A stretch of DNA of 64,000 nucleotides from Bin87 sp964502995 (GTDB taxonomy: Bacteria; Chloroflexota; Dehalococcoidia; Lucifugimonadales; UBA3495), in contig CAZCZB010000002.1 in assembly GCA_964502995.1 (NCBI GenBank), forward strand, positions 81,540 through 145,539, written 5' to 3'. The notes below the pieces were generated by a model. The model was not told the DNA's origin. It made no database searches and worked only from the letters and a program-made list of their open reading frames with translations. Positions within the stretch are counted from its first letter, which is position 1. The number at the start of each line of letters is the position of its first letter. This document shows, piece by piece, positions 1 to 7,887 of the stretch. A program made the translations under genes and the position numbers.

Positions 1-737
1 CGGACCCGGCGGACACGGGTTTCGGGAGTGTTGAACTCCTCGATGTTGATGGTGTCGTCGGCGCCGAATTCCTCCGCCAGTTGCAGGCGGTTTTCCAGCC
101 GGTCCAGCACGATGACCCGGTCGGCTCCGCGCTCCTTCGCCATGGCGGTGGCGTGTATGCCGAGACCGCCGGCGCCCATGATCACGACTGACTGGCCGTG
201 GTTCATGCCGGCGCGTTCCAGGCCCGTGGTTACCGTTCCCATGGCGCAGTTCACCGGTCCCAGGATGCTGTCGGGCAATTCGTCGGGAACGCGGAAGAAA
301 GGATGGCGTGGGGGCAGGTAGAGGAAATCTCCGTAGGTACCCGTGAAATAGGGCCAGATGCCGGCGGCGGGATACTGCCGATTCACGCACCAGTTGGTAT
401 TGCCACGCAGGCACATGTGGCAGTGGTAGCAGGGAAACACGGCGGCGTAGATCACCCGGTCACCTTCCTGGACATCGGTGCCGTAGTAATCGGACGTTAC
501 GCCATCGCCCAGGTACTCAATGACGCCGGTGCCCTCGTGCCCCATCACACGGCCGGTCTGCGGCAGAGGCAGGTGTTCCTGAGTCTGGTCTCCGCGCCAG
601 GTGTGCAGGTCGGAACCGCAGATGCCGGCCTGTGTCATGCGAAGCAACACGGCTCCCGGTTCGGGTTCGGGCACGTCGTATTCTTCGATTTCAAAGGGTT
701 TTCCGTACTCTTTAACGACAACAATGCGTCCTTTCAT
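1..737 (-). CDS. Zinc-dependent medium-chain alcohol dehydrogenase, C-terminus cut by window edge
   Basis: This is an NAD(P)-dependent dehydrogenase of the MDR superfamily that oxidises an unidentified alcohol or polyol. About 245 N-terminal residues are visible and the rest lies outside the window. The GroES-like domain carries the catalytic-zinc region around GICGSD and GHEGTG. A complete structural-zinc loop follows, with four cysteines spaced C-x2-C-x2-C-x7-C (FPCYHCHMC then a further Cys). The Rossmann glycine motif GAGGLG comes next, then an acidic end of beta-2. The ATG at 737 follows GGAGGGAGCC. It diverges from rpiB across about 110 bp. The family is clear but the substrate is not. 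Confidence 0.88.
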   Translation of the reverse strand, partial: MKGRIVVVKEYGKPFEIEEYDVPEPEPGAVLLRMTQAGICGSDLHTWRGDQTQEHLPLPQTGRVMGHEGTGVIEYLGDGVTSDYYGTDVQEGDRVIYAAVFPCYHCHMCLRGNTNWCVNRQYPAAGIWPYFTGTYGDFLYLPPRHPFFRVPDELPDSILGPVNCAMGTVTTGLERAGMNHGQSVVIMGAGGLGIHATAMAKERGADRVIVLDRLENRLQLAEEFGADDTINIEEFNTPETRVRRV

Positions 738-848
738 CGTGGCTCCCTCCGATTGGTCCAGCGGTGCAGGATGGCGGTATCCTAGCACAACGGTTGCGGT
801 TATGTGCTATGCTGACGACGCAAGCAGCCGACATGGAGCACAGGCACA

Positions 849-1289
849 ATGAAGATCGCGATCGGCTCGGATCACGCCGGATTCGAATACAAAAGCAAGC
901 TGCTATCGTTGCTGGCTTACCTTGGGCATGAGGCTTTGGATTACGGCACGTTCTCGGATGAATCGACGGACTATCCCGAGTGGATACGGCCGGTGGCCGA
1001 GGCTGTGGCGCGTGGCGAGGTTGACCGCGGCATAGTGCTGGGGGGCTCCGGCAACGGCGAAGCCATCGTGGCAAACCGCGTGGCCGGCGTGCGCTGTACG
1101 CTGTGCTGGAACACCGAATCGGCACGATTCGCGCGGCTGCACAACGACTCCAACGTGCTGTCTATGGGAGAACGCCTGGTGTCCTGGGAATTGGCGCGAG
1201 AGATCGTCGATGTCTGGCTCACCACCGACTTCGAGGGTGGACGACACCTGCGCCGCGTGCAGCAGATCGACGCACCGCAGACACAGTAG
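849..1289 (+). CDS. rpiB: Ribose-5-phosphate isomerase B (RpiB/LacA family)
   Basis: The protein interconverts ribose 5-phosphate and ribulose 5-phosphate in the cytosolic pentose phosphate pathway. Its 146 residues match the family length of about 150. The N-terminus has the family start MKIAIGSDHAGFEYK, with the Asp-His pair that contacts the sugar phosphate. A central GGSGNGEAIVANRVAGVR segment forms the phosphate-binding loop. The catalytic Cys of the classical RpiB loop (G-C-G-x-G) is replaced by Ser in GGSGNG, as in many actinobacterial-type RpiB proteins, which use a Glu instead. A GGAG lies 9 nt before the ATG. Some relatives isomerise other aldose phosphates, so substrate range is open. 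Confidence 0.88.
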   Translation: MKIAIGSDHAGFEYKSKLLSLLAYLGHEALDYGTFSDESTDYPEWIRPVAEAVARGEVDRGIVLGGSGNGEAIVANRVAGVRCTLCWNTESARFARLHNDSNVLSMGERLVSWELAREIVDVWLTTDFEGGRHLRRVQQIDAPQTQ

Positions 1290-1317
1290 GCCGGTCCAAC
1301 ACAGACTGCAAAAATAT

Positions 1318-1341
1318 AGGGGCGAATGATTATTCGCCCCT
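1318..1341. terminator. Bidirectional intrinsic terminator between rpiB and the nitrile hydratase operon
   Basis: A perfect 10-bp stem (AGGGGCGAAT / ATTCGCCCCT) encloses a GATT loop. An A-run (aaaaata) lies to its left, so the minus-strand transcript ends in a U-tract. On the plus strand the hairpin is followed by TGTGTGGTTTT. It sits between two convergent genes. Confidence 0.8.
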
Positions 1342-1365
1342 GTGTGGTTTTACACGGCAAGAGGA

Positions 1366-1980
1366 TCAGGGCGCAAGAGCGTCTGTAACTCCGATCATGC
1401 TGTCGCGAGTGACCAGTGCCGCAAGTTCTTCCTCGCTCATCCCCTCGGTGCCGGCAGGGCGGCGCGGCAACACCAGGTATCGCAAATCCGCCGTACTGTC
1501 CAGAACCGTCACCTCAGCGTCCGCCGGCGGCGAAGCGCCGAACTCGGCCATGACGCCACGCGGATCACTGACAGCGCGGGAACGATAGGCCAGACTCTTG
1601 TACCAGTCCGGCGGGCGGCCCAGCAGCATCCGGGGGTAGCACGAGCACAGGGTGCAGACGACCAGGTGATGCACGTCGTCGGTATTCTCCACGACGGCAA
1701 GGTGCGGTGTCTCCTCGGGCAAGTTAAACCCCATCTCCGCCAATGCCGCGCGCGGGTCGGCCAGCAGGCGAGCCTTGAACTCGGAATCCACCCAGGCCCT
1801 TGCCACTACCTTTGCTCCGTCGGCAGGGGTGCGTCTTTCCATCAGGTCCACCTGACGTTGGACTTCGTCAGCGGTCAGCAGGCCTTTCTCCGCCAACAGG
1901 GCTTCGATGGCAACCGAGCGCAGCGCGACCTCGCTCATGGGCTCGTCGTGGATGTGGTCAACAACATGAGTGGCGGTCAT
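1366..1980 (-). CDS. Cobalt-type nitrile hydratase alpha / thiocyanate hydrolase gamma subunit
   Basis: This is the metal-bearing subunit of a nitrile hydratase superfamily enzyme, hydrating nitriles to amides or hydrolysing thiocyanate. Residues 109-114 are CTLCSC, the three-cysteine claw. A Thr in the second position is typical of the cobalt form and a Ser of the iron form. The conserved continuation YPRMLLGRPPDWYKS and YRSRAV matches the family. The 204-residue length is near the family norm. I chose the ATG at 1980 because GGAGAG precedes it by 4 nt; an upstream in-frame ATG has no such site. It is the last gene of a minus-strand operon whose early genes encode the two halves of the beta subunit. 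No P47K-type metallochaperone gene is seen nearby. Confidence 0.85.
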   Translation of the reverse strand: MTATHVVDHIHDEPMSEVALRSVAIEALLAEKGLLTADEVQRQVDLMERRTPADGAKVVARAWVDSEFKARLLADPRAALAEMGFNLPEETPHLAVVENTDDVHHLVVCTLCSCYPRMLLGRPPDWYKSLAYRSRAVSDPRGVMAEFGASPPADAEVTVLDSTADLRYLVLPRRPAGTEGMSEEELAALVTRDSMIGVTDALAP

Positions 1981-2061
1981 TTTTCTCTCCAATGTGCCGA
2001 TGGATGGGCCAAGCATCGAAACGGGTTGAAATGCCGAAAGGTTGCATGTGGCAACAACCCC

Positions 2062-3165
2062 CTAGTTGTGGCAACCCCGTGCCTCTATATCCCAAACCGT
2101 CTCAACCATTCCGTCGCGAATGCCGATGAAACGATCCCAGCGGCTCACCATGGCATCCTGTTGCCCGGGCAGCAATACAACCTGGTCTCCCACTGCCAGT
2201 TCAACTCCCTCTGCAACTTGGAACACGGTGCGGTCACCGTCCATGTCAACGGCTTCGACACCCGGCCGGCCTTCCACTCGCGGCAATCCTTTCAGACCGC
2301 CCACGGCCCGGGCGCCGGCGTCACCAATCGCCACTCCCGGGCGCGGAGCGCTGATGATGGAAGTCAAGACCTTGCCGGCCAGGTGGAAATCCTCGATGTA
2401 GTCGTATGAGGTTTCCATGACCAGATATGAACCACCCTGGATCTCCGTAACCTCGGGCATGTCTCCGGCTACGTCATAGCTCCACGTTTCGCCGGTGGAT
2501 ACGATCTCCACCGGCAACCCGGCGGCGATCATGGCCTCCCTGAGATCCAGAACGGGCTGGATAAGGCGGTGGGCCTCGGTGAACCGGTCCTCACGGTCGG
2601 ATGACGGTTCCGACATCATCTGGTGACTCATCACGCCTTTCAGGGAAAGCCCGGGCAGCGATTCAATCGTTTTGGCCAGCGCTACGCCGGGTTCCACATC
2701 CTGCACGCCGCACCGGAGCAGCCCGGTCTCCTGCTCAATCACGACCCCGATGTCCACCCCGTGAGCCGCCGCCGCCTCGGAAATGTCCCGCGCGTTCGCT
2801 TCGTTCTCGCAGGCCACCAGTATCTCAGCCTGGTTCGCCAGCGCGCACAGGCGGGCGATCTTGGCGGGCGCCACCACCTCGCTGGTGACGAAAACGCTGG
2901 CCACTCCGCCCTGCACCATCACCTCGGCCTCGGCAACCTTGGCCGCGCACACGCCACCCACGGTTCCGCCTCGCTGGATCTGGCGGAGCGCCAGGGCCGG
3001 ACTCTTGTGGTTCTTGCTATGGCCGCGCAGTTTGCTGTGCCGGTCGCTGTAGTAACCGGCGATCACGTCCATGTTGTGATCCAGAGCCTCCATGTCCAGG
3101 ATCAGGCACGGAGTATCCAATTCTGCAATCGGGGTGCCGGGTTGGGGTTCATTTGTTTGCGGCAT
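2062..3165 (-). CDS. D-threonine aldolase / D-serine dehydratase-like PLP protein, paralog 1 (lysine retained)
   Basis: A fold-type III PLP protein of 367 residues, with an alanine-racemase-like barrel and a C-terminal D-serine-dehydratase-like domain. Known family members cleave D-threonine or dehydrate D-serine. The N-terminal ELDTPCLILD motif is typical. The PLP-lysine segment reads RGHSKNHK, so the Schiff-base lysine is present, though the usual RPH is RGH. The C-terminal metal site, normally P-x-H-x-C, reads PGQQD, so both ligands are changed. The ATG at 3165 follows GGAGGTAAGTCC. It lies between its lysine-less paralog and the nitrile hydratase alpha gene, so it probably acts in that pathway. 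The true reaction is unknown. Confidence 0.75.
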   Translation of the reverse strand: MPQTNEPQPGTPIAELDTPCLILDMEALDHNMDVIAGYYSDRHSKLRGHSKNHKSPALALRQIQRGGTVGGVCAAKVAEAEVMVQGGVASVFVTSEVVAPAKIARLCALANQAEILVACENEANARDISEAAAAHGVDIGVVIEQETGLLRCGVQDVEPGVALAKTIESLPGLSLKGVMSHQMMSEPSSDREDRFTEAHRLIQPVLDLREAMIAAGLPVEIVSTGETWSYDVAGDMPEVTEIQGGSYLVMETSYDYIEDFHLAGKVLTSIISAPRPGVAIGDAGARAVGGLKGLPRVEGRPGVEAVDMDGDRTVFQVAEGVELAVGDQVVLLPGQQDAMVSRWDRFIGIRDGMVETVWDIEARGCHN

Positions 3166-3242
3166 GGACTTACCTCCGATGTTCCCGAATTTTTGAGTGA
3201 ATGGGGCCGTTGAAGCTGACCGAACTTCCCGCTCTGGCGACC

Positions 3243-4388
3243 TTACGCCAGTTGCCCGCGGCCGGCCACGCGCCAGTACCCGACCAGCTTGCCATCCCTG
3301 ACGGCGCGGATGTAGTCGTATTGATTGACGCAGAGGGCGAGGTTGTACGGAACCAGGCGGACTTTGTCGTTGGCCATCAGTTGTTGGGTGGCCGGCCCTT
3401 CCAGATCCAGGATTCCGTGCTCCGCGCTGAACCTGGCAGCCACGGCGCCGGGGAATGACTCCAGGACGGGAACGCCGAAATCGGGGCCGGTCGTCTTGTG
3501 ACCGGCGTCGACCACGGCCCGGTGCGACACCGGATGGCTGATGACGGTGGCCAGTATTTTCGCCGCCGGTTCAAATTCGGGGCGAACCGCCAGCGTCTCC
3601 GCATCCATCAGCGGATACACGCCGGCTTGCACCTCGGTGACGCCCGACATCTGCGAAACCACGTCGTAGCTGTACGTGCTGCCCGCGCTCACCGTGGCGA
3701 CCTCAATTCCGGCCTGTTCCAGGTCGCTGCGGGTGTCCAATACCGGTTGCAGTCGGCGGCGCGTTTCGGCTGCCAGATCGTCGCGGTCGGTGATCGCCAA
3801 CGGACCTTCGTAGGTCATTATTCCCTGGAATGACAAACCGGTAGCCTCCACCACCATTCGCGCCAGATCAACCGATTCGCGCCCGGGCGCAACGCCGCCA
3901 AATCCGTAGCCGCAGTCGATGTCCACCAATACCCCAAGAGTGGCGCCGGCCGCCTGGGCAGCCTCCGCAAGGTCCTGGACGTTACGGGAGTTGTCAACCG
4001 CCACGGTCATGGTGATCCGGCCGGCCAACGCGACCAGGCGGCGGACCTTGGCGGCGCCAACCACCCGACCCGCGATGAGGATATCGTCAATCGTGGAGGC
4101 ATTGTCGTCGCCACCGGCGAACGCTTCCGCTTCCCCAAGGGAACTGACGGCCACGCCGCCGGAGTTGTTGGCGGCTGCCAGCTGGATCTGAGCGATTTCA
4201 GGGCACCCATGACACGAAACGTGGGGCCGAACCCGCACCTGACCTGTGGCCGAAGTCCCGTCGGAACCGCCAACGGCGTTGTGCAGGACCGCGATGTTCT
4301 GTTCCATGACGCCCAGGTCAACCACCAGGGCGGGAGTATCCAACTCCTCCTCGGGGACGCCTATGGGTTGAATTATCGGTCGCTCCAT
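3243..4388 (-). CDS. D-threonine aldolase-like protein, paralog 2, PLP lysine missing
   Basis: A 381-residue paralog of the downstream gene with the same two-domain layout and the same start motif (EELDTPALVVD). The family segment R-P-H-x-K-T-H-K-C-P-E reads RPHVSCHGCPE here. Both lysines are therefore replaced, including the one that normally carries PLP; I checked this against the DNA near 4200. The C-terminal P-x-H-x-C site reads PYNLA, so the metal ligands are also lost. The frame is otherwise intact, with conserved GYGFGG and AGSTYSYDV segments, which argues against decay. It may be a non-catalytic partner of its paralog, or may use different chemistry. It starts 31 nt after the beta-subunit C-half gene ends. 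Confidence 0.7.
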   Translation of the reverse strand: MERPIIQPIGVPEEELDTPALVVDLGVMEQNIAVLHNAVGGSDGTSATGQVRVRPHVSCHGCPEIAQIQLAAANNSGGVAVSSLGEAEAFAGGDDNASTIDDILIAGRVVGAAKVRRLVALAGRITMTVAVDNSRNVQDLAEAAQAAGATLGVLVDIDCGYGFGGVAPGRESVDLARMVVEATGLSFQGIMTYEGPLAITDRDDLAAETRRRLQPVLDTRSDLEQAGIEVATVSAGSTYSYDVVSQMSGVTEVQAGVYPLMDAETLAVRPEFEPAAKILATVISHPVSHRAVVDAGHKTTGPDFGVPVLESFPGAVAARFSAEHGILDLEGPATQQLMANDKVRLVPYNLALCVNQYDYIRAVRDGKLVGYWRVAGRGQLA

Positions 4389-4419
4389 CCGTATATCTAC
4401 CTCTCAATTCTGGGGGGCG

Positions 4420-4719
4420 TCACGCCGGGTCCAGCCAGTGCTGGTACACGTCCACCAGCAGAGTATCCGCGGGGTTGCCCGAATAGTCGGGCCAAAGGTC
4501 AGTCTGGCGCAGGCGGATGCGATAAAGTGGCTGACGAGGCAATCCATCGCCACCGTGGGCCAGTGATTCGGGATTCGGATACACACCGCACAACGCGGCC
4601 ACCGTGCCAACGTGGCCCTGGATGTAGGCAGGAGTGCGGAAATGGTGGGACGGTGATCCCGAACGCACCCGAACGCGCGCGCCGTCGGGAAATCGTACGG
4701 TTTCGGCAGTGGTGGTCAT
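4420..4719 (-). CDS. Nitrile hydratase beta C-terminal half / thiocyanate hydrolase alpha-like
   Basis: A 99-residue protein equal to only the C-terminal SH3-like half of a nitrile hydratase beta subunit. Family landmarks are the G-x-R-V-R-V-R start, HFRTPAYIQGHVGTV, the AHGGDG segment, LYRIRLRQTDLW and the terminal VDVYQHWLDPA. Classical beta subunits are single chains of about 220 residues. Thiocyanate hydrolase and toyocamycin nitrile hydratase instead have this half as its own polypeptide. The start overlaps the stop of the N-half gene (TGATG), so the two are translationally coupled. It should assemble with the alpha-type subunit at 1366-1980. Confidence 0.82.
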   Translation of the reverse strand: MTTTAETVRFPDGARVRVRSGSPSHHFRTPAYIQGHVGTVAALCGVYPNPESLAHGGDGLPRQPLYRIRLRQTDLWPDYSGNPADTLLVDVYQHWLDPA

Positions 4720-5021
4720 CAGAGCCCCTGCTCCCGCAGTTGCGCCGTTTTTGCATCAATTTCAGCGCCGGTCAGGATACCCTTTTCAATCAGCAGGATC
4801 TCCAGGGCCGCAGTCCATTTTTCGTAGTAGGACAGCGCCTCGTATTGCTCCGGCGGCAGGCTTTCGATGGCCCGGCGCATCTCGTCGGTGGTGCGGACGC
4901 CCTGGGCGCCGAGGACCTGGTGAACCGCATCGACTCTGCGCTCCCAGTCGCTCAGGACGTGCTCATCCAGGTCAATCGGAGTATCGTCGGGCCAGCCGCC
5001 CCTGTCGTGTACTGCGGGCAT
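4719..5021 (-). CDS. Nitrile hydratase beta N-terminal half / thiocyanate hydrolase beta-like
   Basis: A roughly 100-residue helical protein equal to the N-terminal half of nitrile hydratase beta. It opens with the family HDRGGW motif (HDLGG or HDMGG in relatives), then an ERR-containing helix. It ends with LSYYEKWTAALEILLIEKGILT, typical of both beta N-halves and thiocyanate hydrolase beta. I chose the ATG at 5021 because GGAG lies 9 nt upstream and the start falls just after the previous gene's stop. A start at 5036 inside that gene is also possible. Order on the strand (N-half, C-half, ..., alpha) matches scnB-scnA-scnC of Thiobacillus, apart from two inserted PLP-protein genes. Confidence 0.78.
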   Translation of the reverse strand: MPAVHDRGGWPDDTPIDLDEHVLSDWERRVDAVHQVLGAQGVRTTDEMRRAIESLPPEQYEALSYYEKWTAALEILLIEKGILTGAEIDAKTAQLREQGL

Positions 5022-5025
5022 GCGT

Positions 5026-5844
5026 TCACGCTCCATTACGCCACATTTCGGCCAGGTCCACGGCACGCATGAATTGCACGCCGGGGAAAGTCTTGATGTA
5101 TTCGATGAGCCGCTCCAGCATCAGCAGGCGGCCGGGCCGGCCGATGTACTGCGGGTGCATGGTCAGATTGAAGCAACGGCCGTACCGGTAGATTCCACGA
5201 AACTCCTCGGCCCAACTCACAAAAACCTCGTCCGGGTTGCGCATGGGCCCGAGACGGTTGGCCGATGGCGCGTAGGCAAAATGCGGGGCGTCGTCCAGCA
5301 ACCAGTGAATGGGCAGTTCCACCATCTGACGGGGCGGGTCGCCGCCCTCAACAAAATACGGGGCGTCGTCGCCCATCAGGCTGCTATCGTACTGGAAGTT
5401 GTGCTTGGCCAGCAGGTCCAGCGAAACCGCGCTGAGTTCCCAACTCGGCGAACGGTAGCCCACCGGAGCCTCCCCGGTCAGATCACCCAATATCGCGATG
5501 CCCCTGGTCAGGACTTCCTCCTCCTCATCGGGGGTCATGGTTGCCGGGGGCTCGTGGAGATAGCCGTGGTGGGCGACTTCATGACCGCGCCCGGCAATTT
5601 CGCGGACCAGATCGGTGTGGGTTTCGGCCACCTGCCCGGGGATGTAGAAACTGGACTTGATCCCCTGGGCGTCCAGCATATCGAGAATGCGCGGCGTGGC
5701 CACGCTGGGCCCGTATTCAGCCATCGACAGCAGGCTGGGGTAGTTTGCGAAATCCGCGTTTCTGCGCAACCACGAGGACACGCCGTCCACGTCGAAGGTG
5801 ATCAAAGCAACACACTGGATGTCGTCGGGCCAGATTCCGGCCAT
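5026..5844 (-). CDS. NodB-fold polysaccharide deacetylase / amidase-like hydrolase
   Basis: A 272-residue carbohydrate-esterase-4-like protein with no signal peptide. The metal and catalytic motifs are visible: TFDVDG near residue 16, the His-x3-His motif HGYLH near residue 93, and the YRSPSWEL motif. Cytosolic family members of this size include PuuE-type allantoinase and PgdA-like proteins that hydrolyse cyclic or N-acyl amides rather than polysaccharide. It is the first gene of the nitrile hydratase operon. A role on an amide or formamide linked to that pathway is more plausible than cell-wall work, but this is inference. The next gene starts within a few bases of its stop. Confidence 0.72.
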   Translation of the reverse strand: MAGIWPDDIQCVALITFDVDGVSSWLRRNADFANYPSLLSMAEYGPSVATPRILDMLDAQGIKSSFYIPGQVAETHTDLVREIAGRGHEVAHHGYLHEPPATMTPDEEEEVLTRGIAILGDLTGEAPVGYRSPSWELSAVSLDLLAKHNFQYDSSLMGDDAPYFVEGGDPPRQMVELPIHWLLDDAPHFAYAPSANRLGPMRNPDEVFVSWAEEFRGIYRYGRCFNLTMHPQYIGRPGRLLMLERLIEYIKTFPGVQFMRAVDLAEMWRNGA

Positions 5845-5877
5845 TGGGTAACCTCGTCGAGATCAGTTGGGATCGGG

Positions 5878-7164
5878 TCAGGCGGCTTGGGCCGGAATTG
5901 ATTCGAACCCCGTGTAGGGACGAAGAACTTGGGGAATGACCACCGAACCGTCGGGTTGCTGGTAGTTTTCAAGGATCGCAATGATCACTCTGGGCAACGC
6001 CAGCCCCGAACCGTTCAGCGTGTGTACAAATCGGGGACGCTCACCCACACCCGGGCGGTAACGGATGTTCGCGCGGCGCGCCTGGAAATCGGTGCAGTTG
6101 GAGCAGGACGAAACCTCAAGCCATTCCTCTGATCCTGCCGCCCACACCTCGATGTCATAGGACTTGGCCGACGGGAACGAAATGTCCCCCGCGCACAGTT
6201 GCAAGATGCGATACGGCAGTTCCAGCCGTTGGCACACTGCCTCGGCATTGGCCAGCAGGGACTCCAGTTCGTCGAACGACGTTTCCGGTTCAACGAATTT
6301 GTACATCTCCACCTTGTTGAATTGGTGGACGCGCTTGATCCCTCTAGTGTCGCGTCCGGCCGCCGCCTTTTCACGCCGAAAACACGGAGTCTGCGCGACA
6401 TAGTAAAGGGGAAGCTGGTCGGCTTCCAGTATTTCGTCGCGGTGCAGGTTGGTTACCGGCACCTCGGCCGTGGGGATCAACCACAGGTCGTCTTCCTCGT
6501 CGTGGTAAAGGTTGTCCGCGAACAGGGGCAGGTTGCCCGATCCCTCCATGGTTTCGCGGCGGACAATGATGGGGAGCGCCATTTCCGTATAGCCGTGTTC
6601 CCTTCCGTGCAGGTCCAGCATCCACGAGATGATGGCGCGTTCAAGACGGGCGCCGTAACCATTGAGCGTGTAGAACCGGCTCCCGGAGAGCTTGACGCCG
6701 CGCTGGAAATCGATGATCCCCAACCGTTCCGCGATATCCCAATGGGGCTGCGCCTCAAAATCAAACGGTTTGGGGTCCCCCCACGTGCGCAATTCCAGGT
6801 TGCACGTTTCGTCCAGCCCCTCCGGCGTGCTGGCGTCGGGCAGGTTGGGCAGGGCCATCATGGCGTCGTTGATTTTCGCCTCAAGATCGCGTACTTCGTC
6901 TTCCAGCGCGCTGATTCGCTGGCCGACTTCGCGCATCTCCGTGATCACGTCATCGGGAGGAGCGTTCCCCTGTGATCGGGCCTGGCCGATCTCGCGGGAC
7001 ACCTGGTTGCGCCGGGAGCGCAGTTCGTCGCCCTCGGTGATTGCCACGCGCCGACGCGCGTCGCACGCGAGGATATCGTCAAGGCAATCATCGTCCTCGG
7101 CGCGTCGGACGAGGGCGGCCCGCACCCGGTCGGGTTCGTTACGAATCTGTTCAATTGAAAGCAT
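5878..7164 (-). CDS. serS: Seryl-tRNA synthetase
   Basis: The enzyme charges tRNA-Ser with serine in the cytosol. The 428-residue length is standard. Residues 1-100 form the long antiparallel coiled-coil arm that holds the tRNA variable arm. The class II core follows, with TAEVPVTNLH, motif 2 at CFRREKAAAGRDTRG, and motif 3 near LNGSGLALPRVIIAILENYQ. The ATG is at 7164. It lies downstream of lysS and a Uma2 gene on the same strand, with gaps of 3 and 12 nt, so the three are probably co-transcribed. Confidence 0.96.
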   Translation of the reverse strand: MLSIEQIRNEPDRVRAALVRRAEDDDCLDDILACDARRRVAITEGDELRSRRNQVSREIGQARSQGNAPPDDVITEMREVGQRISALEDEVRDLEAKINDAMMALPNLPDASTPEGLDETCNLELRTWGDPKPFDFEAQPHWDIAERLGIIDFQRGVKLSGSRFYTLNGYGARLERAIISWMLDLHGREHGYTEMALPIIVRRETMEGSGNLPLFADNLYHDEEDDLWLIPTAEVPVTNLHRDEILEADQLPLYYVAQTPCFRREKAAAGRDTRGIKRVHQFNKVEMYKFVEPETSFDELESLLANAEAVCQRLELPYRILQLCAGDISFPSAKSYDIEVWAAGSEEWLEVSSCSNCTDFQARRANIRYRPGVGERPRFVHTLNGSGLALPRVIIAILENYQQPDGSVVIPQVLRPYTGFESIPAQAA

Positions 7165-7176
7165 AGGCGAATGTTG

Positions 7177-7884
7177 TCACGTCAAATCGAAAATTAGGTG
7201 GCGCACCGCGAACGCGAATCCGGGGAGGACGTCCTCACCGCTCAACTCTTCAGGGTTGTCAAGAAGTTCCGGATCATCCGCGCCGGCACGATAGACGCGA
7301 ACGGTACGTTCAACAGGATCAATCAGCCACCCCAGCAGGGCGCCGTTGTCCATGTATTCCTGCATCTTGGCGAGCAACTCTACCAGGTCGGATGGGCGCG
7401 ATTGCGAAGCGGAACGCACTTCTATTACGAAATCCGGGCAGTAATGGCGGGCTCGGGGAGCATCAGGTGGCGACGCTATAACTTTATCCCGCGGGCTCCA
7501 CGCCGAATCAGGACACCGGATAGCTCCGTTACCCAGCCGGTAGGCGCTGCTGGAACCGGTTGCGATGCCGGGGCGACCTTGACTGATATTCCACTGACGC
7601 AATTCCCCAAACGATTCTCCTTCGTGCTCGTCGGAAGGGGCGTAAGTGGGCGGCATTATTTCCAGGACTCCGTTGGAAGTGAGTTCCATGTGCCATGGGT
7701 GGTCTTCGTTCGCAAGGCAGACTTCCCAAAACCAACCCTCACAAGCATCGGGGCCGGCAGAGATCACGGCGTCCGGGAGACGGAGCCGGAAAGGAAAGAG
7801 TTCGGGCCGTCCGGTCTCGGAAGCCGGCCTTCCGGCCGTTCCCTGTCCTAGGTTCGATCCGGTTTGTGGAGCAATCGTCGTCAT
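7177..7884 (-). CDS. Uma2-family PD-(D/E)xK nuclease-like protein
   Basis: A 235-residue member of the Uma2 (DUF820) family, restriction-endonuclease-fold proteins that are abundant in Cyanobacteria and Chloroflexota. Their biological role is uncertain. The core has PDSAWSP, then CPDFVIEVRSASQ with the Asp and Glu-x-Arg/Lys positions of the nuclease site. LLAKMQEYMDNGALLGWLIDP follows, the most typical family signature. It is wedged between lysS and serS with very short gaps. It may simply ride on the aminoacyl-tRNA synthetase transcript. A second Uma2 gene occurs in the cobalamin cluster at 59.2 kb. Confidence 0.82.
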   Translation of the reverse strand: MTTIAPQTGSNLGQGTAGRPASETGRPELFPFRLRLPDAVISAGPDACEGWFWEVCLANEDHPWHMELTSNGVLEIMPPTYAPSDEHEGESFGELRQWNISQGRPGIATGSSSAYRLGNGAIRCPDSAWSPRDKVIASPPDAPRARHYCPDFVIEVRSASQSRPSDLVELLAKMQEYMDNGALLGWLIDPVERTVRVYRAGADDPELLDNPEELSGEDVLPGFAFAVRHLIFDLT

Positions 7885-7887
7885 ACG

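Noticed and set aside
7845..7865. GGTTCGATCC, a tRNA T-loop-like string
   Set aside because: No matching acceptor or anticodon arm surrounds it, and it lies inside the Uma2 coding region.
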